Positions 26,875-36,383 are shown, counted from the stretch's first letter. The stretch: 64,000 nt of DNA from Streptomyces sp. MA5143a (GCF_900290235.1 NZ_OLMK01000013.1:25583-89582); one strand, 5' to 3'. A program made the numbers and translations. The notes: generated by a model not told the origin, from the letters alone.

Positions 26875-27630
26875 ATGGATCTTGGGCTGAAGGACCGTGT
26901 CTACATCGTCACCGGCGCGACCCGCGGGCTGGGCAACGCGGCGGCGCGGGAACTCGTCGCCGACGGCGCGAAGGTCGTCGTGACCGGCCGCGAGGAGGAG
27001 AGCGTGGCCGAGGCGGTGGCCGCGCTCGGGCCGAACGCGGTGGGGGTGGCCGCCGACAACGCCGACCCGGAGACCGCCGGCCGTCTCATCGCCGTCGCCC
27101 GCGAGCGGTTCGGACGGTTCGACGGCGTCCTCGTCAGCGTGGGCGGCCCCGCGCCCGGTTTCGTCGCGGACAACACGGACGAGCAGTGGACCGCCGCGTT
27201 CGAGTCGGTGTTCCTGGGCGCGGTCCGGCTGGCGCGGGCCGCCGCCGAGGAGCTGGGTGAGGGCGGTGTCATCGGGTTCGTGCTGTCCGGTTCGGTGCAC
27301 GAGCCGATCCCCGGCCTGACGATCTCCAACGGTCTGCGGCCGGGGCTGGCCGGCTTCGCCAAGTCGCTCTCCGACGAGCTGGGGCCGCGCGGGATCCGGG
27401 TCGTGGGGCTGCTGCCGGCCCGGATCGACACGGACCGGGTGCGGGAGCTGGACGGGATGTCGGCCGACCCGGAGGCCACGCGCGCCGCGCACGAGTCGCG
27501 GATCCCGCTGCGGCGGTACGGGCGGCCGGAGGAGTTCGGGCGGACTGCCGCGTTCCTGCTGTCCCCGGCCGCGTCCTATCTGACGGGCCTCATGCTGCCG
27601 GTCGACGGCGGGATGCGCCACGGCTTCTGA
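26875..27630 (+). CDS. Atypical short-chain dehydrogenase/reductase
   Basis: A 251-residue SDR-fold protein with the nucleotide motif TGATRGLG (residues 13-20), a DN/ADNADPE segment and a family C-terminus (YLTGLMLPVDGGMRHGF). The catalytic YxxxK is missing: the expected place reads SNGLR (S in the Tyr position, R in the Lys position) after VLSGSVHEPIPGLTI. It may therefore bind cofactor without classical chemistry or use another mechanism. Start ATG 26875 lies 4 bases after the GH15 stop, suggesting one transcript. Confidence 0.82.
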   Translation: MDLGLKDRVYIVTGATRGLGNAAARELVADGAKVVVTGREEESVAEAVAALGPNAVGVAADNADPETAGRLIAVARERFGRFDGVLVSVGGPAPGFVADNTDEQWTAAFESVFLGAVRLARAAAEELGEGGVIGFVLSGSVHEPIPGLTISNGLRPGLAGFAKSLSDELGPRGIRVVGLLPARIDTDRVRELDGMSADPEATRAAHESRIPLRRYGRPEEFGRTAAFLLSPAASYLTGLMLPVDGGMRHGF

Positions 27631-27655
27631 CTCCCCGTCGCGAGGTGGCGAGTCC

Positions 27656-28234
27656 TCAGCTCACGCGTTCCGCCCGGTGTTTGACCCCGCGCAGTCTGAC
27701 CTCCGCCGGCAGCACCGCCAGGCCCGCCGAGTCCTTGGCGTGCGCCACGGCCTCGGTGGTCAGGCGGTGCAGGGTGTCGGCGGGGTGCGCGTGGGGCTGG
27801 AGGCGGGCGTGGAGCCGGGCCTCGGGGGCGCCCCGGCGGCCGGTGAGATGGGCGCGGGCCCGTTCGACGCCGTCCAGCCGGGCGGCCTCCGTGGTCAGGA
27901 CGCCCTCCAGGGCGCGGCCCCGCAGCAGCGCGCCCTCGCCGTCGCCGGTGTCGACGAGGACCTCGGTGAGCCGGTGGCGGCGCAGTACGGCGGTCAGCCA
28001 CCACAGGGCGAGCAGCACCAGCAGGGCGAGCACGGCGATGACGGTGGGCCACCACCAGCCCTCGTCGCGCCACCGCGTGCGTTCGGCCTGGCTGAGGAGC
28101 ACGTCGTGCCGCCCGTCGTGGATCCACCAGGAGGGTGGTTCCAGACCGAGCCCGACGGCGAGCACGGCACCCCCGAGCGCGAGGAGCACCAGGCCGACGA
28201 GCCCGAGCAGCACCCTGTTCACGGTCCGCAGCAT
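27656..28234 (-). CDS. amaP: AmaP-type alkaline shock membrane anchor protein
   Basis: A 192-residue protein with two N-terminal helices (VNRVLLGLVGLVLLALGGAV and WPTVIAVLALLVLLALWWLT) and a C-terminal Asp23-like cytoplasmic domain. This is the layout of AmaP, which tethers Asp23 to the membrane in Firmicutes. It is the last gene of a five-gene operon with two Asp23/Gls24 proteins. It starts 4 bases after the preceding stop. The envelope-stress role is inferred from the family. Confidence 0.8.
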   Translation of the reverse strand: MLRTVNRVLLGLVGLVLLALGGAVLAVGLGLEPPSWWIHDGRHDVLLSQAERTRWRDEGWWWPTVIAVLALLVLLALWWLTAVLRRHRLTEVLVDTGDGEGALLRGRALEGVLTTEAARLDGVERARAHLTGRRGAPEARLHARLQPHAHPADTLHRLTTEAVAHAKDSAGLAVLPAEVRLRGVKHRAERVS

Positions 28235-28238
28235 GGTG

Positions 28239-28937
28239 TCACCCCTTCCGGCCGGGGCGCCGTACGTGCACGGACAGGGCGGGCGGCCGGGCGAGCCCCA
28301 GGCCCCGGATGCCGTCGGCGAGCGTGGCGTCGAGGTCTTCCCGGACCTCGTCGAGTTCCCGGAAGTGGGACACCGCGCGGACGTCGACCCGCTTGCGGCC
28401 GACGCGGACCCGCACGGACTGCACTCCGGACACCTCCATGGCGCGGTCGCGCAGCACCAGCGCGGCGGCGGCCCGGTACAGACCCGCACGGACGTCGGGG
28501 TCGAGGCGGCGCATCGGCAGCACGTCCCGCAGACCGGGGGTGACGGCCAGTACGAGCAGCCAGAGGCCGAGGAGGACGGCGATCCCGGCGCCGGTCAGCA
28601 CCCAGACGTCGTCGAGGGGGCGTTCGGCGAGTTCCCTGGCCAGGGAGCGGCGCCAGGCCATGGCCGGCCGGTCGGCGCGGACGGCGGCGACGTCGTACAG
28701 CAGGAGGCCCGCGCCCGCGAGGAGCAGCAGGGCGAGGATGCCGGCGGGGACGCGGCGCGCGGACCAGAAGCGCCGCTCGCCCCCGTGCCCGTCGTCGACG
28801 GCGGGCGGCGGGTCGTAGGCGGCGGCCGACGCGGACTGGTCCGGCCCGTCCGGCCCCTGGCCGGGGGATGTCTCGTCGGTCTTCTCGATGACCGGCAGGC
28901 GTTGCGTGCCGCCGTCGGAGCTCTGGGGTTCGCTCAT
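28239..28937 (-). CDS. DUF6286-type membrane protein
   Basis: A 232-residue protein. A disordered acidic N-terminus (to about residue 55) precedes two helices (AGILALLLLAGAGLLLYDVA and VWVLTGAGIAVLLGLWLLVL) and a C-terminal soluble domain (GVQSVRVRVGRKRVDVRAVS) resembling an Asp23-type fold. It overlaps the upstream Asp23 gene by 4 bp. Probably a second membrane partner of the Asp23 proteins. Exact family name is from memory. Confidence 0.72.
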   Translation of the reverse strand: MSEPQSSDGGTQRLPVIEKTDETSPGQGPDGPDQSASAAAYDPPPAVDDGHGGERRFWSARRVPAGILALLLLAGAGLLLYDVAAVRADRPAMAWRRSLARELAERPLDDVWVLTGAGIAVLLGLWLLVLAVTPGLRDVLPMRRLDPDVRAGLYRAAAALVLRDRAMEVSGVQSVRVRVGRKRVDVRAVSHFRELDEVREDLDATLADGIRGLGLARPPALSVHVRRPGRKG

Positions 28938-29308
28938 CGCGTCCTCCCCTGTGCCGCGTCGTGTGCGTGCGCCAGGTGCAGCCGTTCGACCTGGACGGCC
29001 ACGTCCGATACGTGCATTCCCGCCAACGTCCCTACCCGCTCCATGACGCGGCGACGCACCGCAGCGCATTGGCCACCGATGTCGGAGGGGTAAGGGAGTT
29101 CGAGGGCGACGCGGACGCGCGCGGTCTCACGATGGACGGCGACCGTCGCGTTGGGGGGCGCGGAGTCCGGCGGCGGTGCTCCCAATGCCTCGCGCGCCGC
29201 CTGGCCGGCGATCTTCGCGACGACGCGGTCGGCGATGCGGGTCGCGCCGCGTTCCGCGGGCGCGACGGACCGCGTCCCCGTGGCGCGGCCGCTGTCGGCG
29301 AGGGTCAT
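28934..29308 (-). CDS. Asp23/Gls24 family protein (second copy)
   Basis: A 124-residue Asp23/Gls24-type protein: TRIADRVVAKIAGQAAREAL then VRVALELPYPSDIGGQCAAV and VGTLAGMHVSDVAVQVERLH. Shorter than the first copy, with a truncated middle. It overlaps neighbours on both sides by 4 bp. Family members coat the inner membrane via AmaP and respond to envelope stress. Confidence 0.82.
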   Translation of the reverse strand: MTLADSGRATGTRSVAPAERGATRIADRVVAKIAGQAAREALGAPPPDSAPPNATVAVHRETARVRVALELPYPSDIGGQCAAVRRRVMERVGTLAGMHVSDVAVQVERLHLAHAHDAAQGRTR

Positions 29309-29511
29309 CGGCGTCGGTCGTCACGAGGACGGAGGCGGTCGTCACGGGCACGGAAGAGGTCGCCGAGGTCCAGGTCCCCCTCCAGGAACCGGCCGACGAC
29401 GAAACCGACGGCGCCCAGCGCCGCCACCAGCAGGAAGGCACCGAATCCGCCGAAGTACCCGGCGAAGGCCAGTGCCATCCCGGCGATCATGCCGATCACG
29501 GCCAGACTCAT
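29305..29511 (-). CDS. Small membrane protein, DUF2273-like
   Basis: A 68-residue protein with two glycine-rich helices (VIGMIAGMALAFAGYFGGFG and AFLLVAALGAVGFVVGRFLE) and a charged tail (FRARDDRLRPRDDRRR). This resembles the DUF2273 proteins that accompany AmaP and Asp23. It sits between two Asp23 genes and overlaps the downstream one. Confidence 0.75.
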   Translation of the reverse strand: MSLAVIGMIAGMALAFAGYFGGFGAFLLVAALGAVGFVVGRFLEGDLDLGDLFRARDDRLRPRDDRRR

Positions 29512-29542
29512 GCTGTGCTCCTAGGGGGGTCGGGCGCTCCTG

Positions 29543-30037
29543 TCATTGCAGCCGGGTCTCCGACTCCTCCTCCTCGTCATCCGGCAGCTTCACGTCACTG
29601 ACGGCGATGTTGACCTCGACGACCTCCAGGCCCGTCATCCGCTCGACGGCGGCGACGACGTTCTCGCGCACAGCGCGGGTGACGTCGGAGATGGACACGC
29701 CGTAGTCGACGACGATCTCCAGGTCCAGCGCGGTCTGCACCTCGCCGACCTCGGCGTTCACTCCTCGCGTGACGGCCTTCGAGCCGCCGGGCACCCGGTC
29801 GCGGACGGCGCCGAAGGTCCGGGACAGCCCGCTGCCCATGGTGTGCACACCGAGTACGTCGCGTGCCGCGAGCCCGGCGATCTTCTCGACCACACCGTCG
29901 GCGATGGTCGTACGCCCCCGGGTCGCAGGATCGCCGCCACCGCGCCGGACGGCCTTGCGGCCACCGGTCTGTCCGGGCGTCGGGTCCTTGGTGGTGTCGA
30001 GGCCCTCCGTCCGGTTCCGCTCCGTCATGTCGCTCAT
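29543..30037 (-). CDS. Asp23/Gls24 family envelope stress protein (first copy)
   Basis: A 164-residue protein. After a polar N-terminus come the family motifs RTTIADGVVEKIAGLAARDV and GVNAEVGEVQTALDLEIVVD, then RMTGLEVVEVNIAVSDVKLP and an acidic end (DDEEEESETRLQ). First gene of the operon. I chose ATG 30037, 8 bases after AAGGA. Asp23 proteins form a membrane-associated layer through AmaP, and both partners are encoded downstream. Divergent from the gene at 30124. Confidence 0.85.
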   Translation of the reverse strand: MSDMTERNRTEGLDTTKDPTPGQTGGRKAVRRGGGDPATRGRTTIADGVVEKIAGLAARDVLGVHTMGSGLSRTFGAVRDRVPGGSKAVTRGVNAEVGEVQTALDLEIVVDYGVSISDVTRAVRENVVAAVERMTGLEVVEVNIAVSDVKLPDDEEEESETRLQ

Positions 30038-30123
30038 GGCGCACATTCCTTCCCGTTGTCCTCCTTTGCCCACATTAAGCCGGGTTGCGGCACCTTGCGT
30101 CGGGGATGGGGCAGTCTGGAGGA

Positions 30124-30885
30124 ATGACGGCGGACGGCTGGACCAACGCGGTACGACAGCAACTGGGCCTCGGCCGGGTGCTCCCCCTGGGCGGCCCGCA
30201 CGACGGCGCGTGGATCACGGAGGCGGCGGCCGAAGCGGTGCTGCGGCGCGCGACGGCCTCGATGCGCGGGGTGCGCCTGGGAACCCTGCGGATCGGGCTC
30301 GCCGAGTCGGCCGACGTGGAGGCCCCGGCTGTTCCGGCTCCTCCCAGCGCCCTCCCGCCGGGCCCCTTGCGGGTCACCGCGGACTTCCTCGCCTCGGCGG
30401 TACCGCCGACCGAGCCGTTCCCCGCGACGGCGGCCCGACTGCGGGCGGGCCTCGCCGAGGCCGCGGCGGAACGGCTGGGTCTCGCGGTGGCGGAGATCGA
30501 TCTGCGGATGACGGATCTGCTGGGGGCCGACGAGCCCGGCGGCCCGCTCCTGTCAGCCGCCCCCGCGACGACTGCGCCGTCCGGGGACCGCGCTCCCGCC
30601 CGGCCGGTTCGGCCGGTTCCACAGGGGGACGGCGAGGAGTCCCGGGTGACCGCCGCGGCACTGGGCGTTCCCGGCGTGAGCCGTCTGACCGGTGCCCTCG
30701 GCGGTCCGGGGCGCGCGGTCCACATCGACACGGGGCCCGCGCTGCCCCGCCGTCATGTCCGCGTCGAACTGGCAGTGACGGAGGGCAGAAGGGCCGTGGA
30801 CGTGGCACGTGAGGTCCGCGCGACGGTGGGCGGGACACTCCCCGACCACCCGTCGGTGGCGGTCCTCGTCACGGCGGTCGAGTGA
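30124..30885 (+). CDS. Hypothetical protein divergent from the Asp23 operon
   Basis: A 253-residue protein I recall being labelled nucleopolyhedrovirus P10 family in Streptomyces, a weak name. No signal peptide or membrane helix. Two Asp23-like halves can be imagined (VRLGTLRIGLAESADVE and RRHVRVELAVTEGRRAVDVA, the latter near a VSRLTGALGG stretch), separated by a Pro/Ala-rich linker. That similarity is my inference. GGAGGA directly precedes the ATG at 30124. Its position 86 bases from the divergent Asp23 gene suggests joint regulation. Confidence 0.7.
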   Translation: MTADGWTNAVRQQLGLGRVLPLGGPHDGAWITEAAAEAVLRRATASMRGVRLGTLRIGLAESADVEAPAVPAPPSALPPGPLRVTADFLASAVPPTEPFPATAARLRAGLAEAAAERLGLAVAEIDLRMTDLLGADEPGGPLLSAAPATTAPSGDRAPARPVRPVPQGDGEESRVTAAALGVPGVSRLTGALGGPGRAVHIDTGPALPRRHVRVELAVTEGRRAVDVAREVRATVGGTLPDHPSVAVLVTAVE

Positions 30886-30937
30886 GTAGCCCTTTTCGGC
30901 GGCTCGGTCGGCCGTCGCTTCGGCGCGTGGGGCGCCG

Positions 30938-31729
30938 TTACTCCGAGACGCCGGCGAGGTCCCGCAGGCGGCGGGCCTGGGCGGCGCGCTCCGCGGCGCG
31001 CTGCTCGTCGTAGTCCCGGCCGTCGGCGCCGCGCAGCAGCGCCTTGGTCTCGACGACCGCGTCGCGCGGCGCGGCGAGAAGCGCGGCGACCAGGTCGTGG
31101 ACCGCGTCGTCCAGTTGGCCGACGGGCACGGCGAGGTTGGCCAGGCCGATGCGCTGGGCCTCCTCCGCCTGGACGAAGCGTCCGGTGAGGCAGATCTCCA
31201 GGGCGCGGCCGTAGCCGACGAGGCTCACCAGCGGATGCGTGCCGGTGAGGTCGGGCACGAGGCCCAGGCTGGTCTCGAGCATGGCGAACTGCACGTCGTC
31301 CGCGACGACGCGCAGGTCACAGGCGAGCGCGAGCTGGAAACCCGCTCCGACGGCATGTCCTTGTACGGCGGCGACGGACACGATGTCGTTCCGCCGCCAC
31401 CAGGTGAACGCCTCCTGGTATTCGGCGATGGTCGCGTCGAGCGCGGCGTCGTCACGACGCGCGAGGTCGATGAACGACGGTTCGCCCTCGATGCCCTCGG
31501 GCGTGAACATCTGCCGGTCGAGCCCGGCGGAGAACGACTTGCCCTCGGCACGCAGCACGACGACCCGGACGGAGCCCGGCACCGACCGCCCGGCCTCGGC
31601 GAGCGCCCGCCACAGAGCGGGGCTCTGCGCGTTGCGCTTGGCCGGGTTGGTCAGGGTCACCGTGGCGATCGCGTCGTCGACGGTGAGCCGTACGCCGTCC
31701 TTGTCGAGCAGCGGGTCGAGCGAAGCCAT
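30938..31729 (-). CDS. Enoyl-CoA hydratase/isomerase family protein (crotonase fold)
   Basis: A 263-residue crotonase-family protein. The oxyanion-hole segments are KSFSAGLD and VQGHAVGAGFQLALACDLRV. The first classical catalytic Glu is replaced by Gln (AGFQLA), while the second is kept (MLETSLGLVPD). The hydratase GAGGT loop reads PDLTGT. Such changes are common in isomerase or hydrolase branches, so the reaction is uncertain. The ATG at 31729 follows GGAGGCGCCCC. Confidence 0.85.
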   Translation of the reverse strand: MASLDPLLDKDGVRLTVDDAIATVTLTNPAKRNAQSPALWRALAEAGRSVPGSVRVVVLRAEGKSFSAGLDRQMFTPEGIEGEPSFIDLARRDDAALDATIAEYQEAFTWWRRNDIVSVAAVQGHAVGAGFQLALACDLRVVADDVQFAMLETSLGLVPDLTGTHPLVSLVGYGRALEICLTGRFVQAEEAQRIGLANLAVPVGQLDDAVHDLVAALLAAPRDAVVETKALLRGADGRDYDEQRAAERAAQARRLRDLAGVSE

Positions 31730-31784
31730 GGGGCGCCTCCGATGGGTGCGGTCAGCAGAGCAGAGCTAAGTGACTGCACAGTAA

Positions 31785-31816
31785 CCACCCGGTCGATCGG
31801 ACGACCGACCGGGTGG
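31785..31816 (-). terminator. Hairpin after gbn
   Basis: CCACCCGGTCG (31785-31795) pairs perfectly with CGACCGGGTGG (31806-31816) around a 10-base loop, 31 bases past the gbn stop and before the crotonase start. It should separate the two transcripts. No long T-run. Confidence 0.7.
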
Positions 31817-31846
31817 CCACCATCGAAGCCGATGGGCCGCCCGGCG

Positions 31847-32068
31847 TCAGGCCGACGCGGCCTTCTTGCCGCGCGTCGCGCCGCCACGCCCTCGAAGCGT
31901 GACGCCCGACTCGCTGAGCATCCGGTGTACGAAGCCATACGAGCGGCCGGTTTCCTCGGCCAGCGCCCGAATGCTCGCACCGGAGTCGTACTTCTTCTTC
32001 AGGTCTGCCGCGAGCTTGTCGCGCGCGGCGCCGGTAACCCGGCTGCCCTTCTTCAGAGTCTCGGCCAC
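31847..32068 (-). CDS. gbn: Small HTH nucleoid-associated protein, Gbn-like
   Basis: A 73-residue basic protein with one helix-turn-helix (SIRALAEETGRSYGFVHRML) and an Arg/Gly/Lys-rich tail (RGRGGATRGKKAASA). Size, single HTH and location between a crotonase and an ABC-F gene match Gbn (SCO1839), described as the GATC-binding nucleoid-associated protein of Streptomyces; this identification is from memory. GTG 32068 has AGGAGGACCGG upstream. Several GATC sites lie in its upstream region. It would bind many chromosomal sites and influence development. Confidence 0.8.
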   Translation of the reverse strand: MAETLKKGSRVTGAARDKLAADLKKKYDSGASIRALAEETGRSYGFVHRMLSESGVTLRGRGGATRGKKAASA

Positions 32069-32428
32069 CCGGTCCTCCTCATGGGAAGTGCGCTCTGGTC
32101 TCCTCATGATCACCCCTCTGGCGCGTGATGGCCACCCATTCGGCAAGGTCCGTGGGACAAGCTTGTGACGACAGGAGCACGTCCCCACGAGCGGAACCTG
32201 TCATTCCGTACGGGCTTGTCCGTACGGCCGAACGAGTGGATTCACGAAGCGGCAGGTCAGAGACGCGTGACGGCCGAGCCCTGCGCACAGCGGGGCTCGG
32301 CCGCGACATTCGTGTACGACACACCTCGGTACGAGGAGATCTCACACAGATGATGGATCACCGATGGGCCGAATGATCCATAGGCCGTTGATCAACGGTT
32401 CGGCCGGACCTTCGGCGCCACGCACCGG
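32069..32428. other. Intergenic region between ABC-F gene and gbn
   Basis: 360 bases without a gene. CCGTACGG occurs twice (32206-32213 and 32220-32227), able to fold into a hairpin. A perfect 11-bp stem follows: CGGCCGAGCCC (32271-32281) with GGGCTCGGCCG (32293-32303), likely the ABC-F terminator or a gbn leader element. Four GATC tetramers cluster at 32338, 32356, 32375 and 32390; a fifth is at 32108. Confidence 0.65.
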
Positions 32429-34027
<1,599 letters not shown>

Positions 34028-34086
34028 GGACAGACTCCAGGGCGGACTTGGGGTGGCGGGTGGGCGGCTGAGGACGTTCCCGCCGT

Positions 34087-34110
34087 CTAATGCGCGAGGA
34101 GAATGGCCAT
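34087..34110 (-). CDS. Possible seven-residue leader peptide of the ABC-F gene
   Basis: The minus strand reads ATG-GCC-ATT-CTC-CTC-GCG-CAT-TAG, peptide MAILLAH. A TAGAAT -10 box ends 6 bases before this ATG, so transcription would start at or next to the A of ATG, giving a leaderless mRNA. ABC-F genes are often controlled by short leader peptides that sense ribosome stalling; applying that here is inference. Confidence 0.5.
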   Translation of the reverse strand: MAILLAH

Positions 34111-34116
34111 GGGCCG

Positions 34117-34122
34117 ATTCTA
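34117..34122 (-). promoter_or_regulatory. -10 box TAGAAT upstream of the ABC-F leader
   Basis: Minus-strand TAGAAT differs from TATAAT at one position and lies 6 bases from the leader ATG. The expected -35 region (about 17 bases further) reads GGAAAA-like sequence with poor match, so an activator or an extended -10 (GT before TAGAAT) may be needed. Confidence 0.5.
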
Positions 34123-34307
34123 ACGGGGGCCGGCAAGCGGTTTTCCGCCCGCGTCCCGAGGGATCACGTGGTCTCGGTCACCGCCCGCGCCCGGTCGCCG
34201 CCGCCCGGCGGCCGCCCGACAGCCCTCGTCCGGCGGGGCGTTGTCGGTGCCGGGTGCGAAACTGGGCAGCGGTGTGCGTTCCGGGCGACAGAGAGGTCGT
34301 GATCGGT

Positions 34308-34721
34308 ATGGCGGGCAAGAGCGAGGGACGTCCCAGCATCTGTCCGACACTGCTGTACACGGACGCGAAGGCGGCCGTCGCGCAGCTCACGGCGGGGCTG
34401 GGCTTCACGGAACTGTCGGTGTACGAGGGCGAGGACGGCACGGTCCACCACGCCGAGCTGGCACAGGGCGACGGTGTGGTGATGCTCGGCTCCCGGGGCA
34501 CCGGCAGCGCCTTCGACGCGGCGATGAAGGGCGCGGGCCCCGCCGGGGTCTACGTGGTGGTGGACGACGTGGACGCCCACCACCGCCGGGCCGTGGAGCA
34601 CGGGGTGGAGATCCTCATGCCCCCGACGGACCAGGACTACGGCTCACGGGACTACATGGCCCGGGACATCGAGGGCAACGTGTGGAGCTTCGGCACGTAC
34701 GCCCCCGAACTGGGCGGCTGA
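34308..34721 (+). CDS. VOC (glyoxalase/dioxygenase fold) family protein
   Basis: A 137-residue single-domain VOC protein: SICPTLLYTDAKAAVAQLTA for the first beta-alpha unit, HHAELAQGDGVVML for the middle and YGSRDYMARDIEGNVWSFGT at the end. This subgroup resembles bleomycin-resistance and PhnB-like proteins. Metal ligands are not certain. ATG 34308 was chosen over GTG 34299, which leaves too little space after AGAGAGG. Function unknown. Confidence 0.82.
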   Translation: MAGKSEGRPSICPTLLYTDAKAAVAQLTAGLGFTELSVYEGEDGTVHHAELAQGDGVVMLGSRGTGSAFDAAMKGAGPAGVYVVVDDVDAHHRRAVEHGVEILMPPTDQDYGSRDYMARDIEGNVWSFGTYAPELGG

Positions 34722-34740
34722 CACCCGGCCGGGCCGGGTG
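34722..34740. terminator. GC-rich hairpin after the VOC gene
   Basis: CACCCGG (34722-34728) pairs with CCGGGTG (34734-34740) around 5 bases, immediately after the VOC stop codon. Likely terminator, no T-run. Confidence 0.55.
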
Positions 34741-34973
34741 GGGTGTCGCGCTCCGCGCCGGCTCGGCCGCCTCCGAACCCGGCTCGGATGTCCGCATCGG
34801 CCCCGGCCCGGACGGCCGCGGCTGAGCCGACGCGGGCCTGGCCTCCGCTCGGCGCACCTCGGCCCCGGCGTCGGCGCAGCCGTCGTTCGGGCCTTGCCGA
34901 GCGACCTCCGCCCCGTTCTCCGCTCGGCGACTTCGGCTTCGCCCCCGCGCCGTCGTTCGGACCCGGCCCCGGC
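34741..34973. other. Repetitive GC-rich spacer between convergent genes
   Basis: 233 bases with no gene. CCGTCGTTCGG occurs at 34880-34890 and 34950-34960, and CTCCGCTCGGCG at two places, making it look like decayed internal duplications rather than a gene. Confidence 0.55.
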
Positions 34974-36383
34974 TCAGCTGCCTCCGGTGTGTACCTGGAA
35001 GGCGGCGCGGCGGACGGCCTTGGCGAGGGCCGGGTCGGGGTGGGCCGCGGCGAGCGCGACCAGCACCTGGACGGTGCGCGGGTGGCCGACCGCGCGGACC
35101 TCGTCCAGCAGGGCGGGGACCGTGGCCTGCACGGCGGACTCCAGGTGCCGGACGAGCAGCGGGGCCTCGCCGTGGTCGGCGACGGCGGCCGCGGTGTCCA
35201 CCCAGAGCCAGGTCGCCTCCGCGCGGGTGAGCACCTCGTGGGCGTCCTCGGGGTCGGCGCCGTCGTGCTCGGCGAGCCAGAGCAGGGCGTACGGCCGCAG
35301 CGGTGTCTCGTCGGCGACGGTGCGCACATCGGGCTCGGCGGGGGCGCCCACGACGCGCAGCGCCTCGAAGGCGAGGCCCCGGATGAGGGCGTCCTCGCCC
35401 CGGGCGGCGTCGATGAGTTCGGTGACGGCGGCGCCGACCGTGCGCGCGGCGAGCCAGGCGCGGTACTCGGCGCGGGCCGCGTTCGGGCGGAGCTGGGCGC
35501 AGCCGCGGAGCATGTCCTCGGCGGAGACCTCGATGTTCCCGGCGGGGCTCTGCGCGGCGACGCAGATCTGCTCCAGCTTCACCCACACCGCCCAGCTGCC
35601 GAGCGGGGTGAGCGTCGCCTGCCCGTCGCCGTAGGTGAGGGCGCCGACGGAGGCGATGGCCCGCAGCGCCCAGTCGAGGAGCGGGGCGAGCGGGGTGTCC
35701 TCGACACCGGCCTCCGCGGCGGGCTCGGCACCCGGCTCCGGCTGCGGTCCGTAGGGGATCTCGCAGCGCTCGGTGCGCAGTTCCGTGACTCTCTGCTCCA
35801 GGAGGTCGAGGAGCTGCTCCACGGGGACGGGCCCGGCGGAGAGCATGAGGAACGACAGCACCTGCGGCATCGCCGACACGACCTCGGCGACGGCGGCGGG
35901 CGCACGGACTCCGGGCTCGGGGTGGGCGAGGGACCAGGCGTCGAAGAGGGCCACCCAGCCGCGCAGTACGGCACTGTCGTCGCGGTGCCAGGCGCGCAGC
36001 CGCCAGCCGGGGCGGGCGCTGTCGCCGTGCACTTCGACGAGACCGGCCAGGCGTGCCGTGTCCCAGTCGTGGCGTACCTGATCCGGGGTCAGCCCGAGGT
36101 CGGCTGCGGCCCGTTCGGCGGTCGCGTCGGAGAGAGTGCCCTTGCCGTCGGAGCCGGCGCCCTCGCGGCCGGGGCGCAGGGCCGCGTCGGCCCAGCGGGC
36201 GACACGGGCCGCGTCCGCCAGGACGGTGCGGGCCATCCGGGCCAGTTCCGCGGGCGGCGGGGTGCCCTCCGGGGGCCGGGGGGCCGGTCGGCGGCGCTGG
36301 GTCACTGCTGCTCGGGGAGCGGCGGCCAGGGTTCGCGGGCTGACGAGTCGGAGCCTGGAGTCGCGCGGATTACGGGACGTCAC
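34974..36383 (-). CDS. Hypothetical 469-residue protein
   Basis: Not recognised. The N-terminus is basic (TSRNPRDSRLRLVSPRTLAA). An HTH-like stretch (ATAERAAADLGLTPDQVRHD) is followed by helical segments (LLDLLEQRVTELRTERCEIP), an acidic Pro/Glu linker near 240 and a C-terminal region of HEAT-like helical pairs (AVTELIDAARGEDALIRGLA, VPALLDEVRAVGHPRTVQVL). No membrane segment. GTG 36383 has GGAAGA 9 bases upstream; the longer open frame reaching 37820 is antisense shadow. Confidence 0.7.
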   Translation of the reverse strand: MTSRNPRDSRLRLVSPRTLAAAPRAAVTQRRRPAPRPPEGTPPPAELARMARTVLADAARVARWADAALRPGREGAGSDGKGTLSDATAERAAADLGLTPDQVRHDWDTARLAGLVEVHGDSARPGWRLRAWHRDDSAVLRGWVALFDAWSLAHPEPGVRAPAAVAEVVSAMPQVLSFLMLSAGPVPVEQLLDLLEQRVTELRTERCEIPYGPQPEPGAEPAAEAGVEDTPLAPLLDWALRAIASVGALTYGDGQATLTPLGSWAVWVKLEQICVAAQSPAGNIEVSAEDMLRGCAQLRPNAARAEYRAWLAARTVGAAVTELIDAARGEDALIRGLAFEALRVVGAPAEPDVRTVADETPLRPYALLWLAEHDGADPEDAHEVLTRAEATWLWVDTAAAVADHGEAPLLVRHLESAVQATVPALLDEVRAVGHPRTVQVLVALAAAHPDPALAKAVRRAAFQVHTGGS

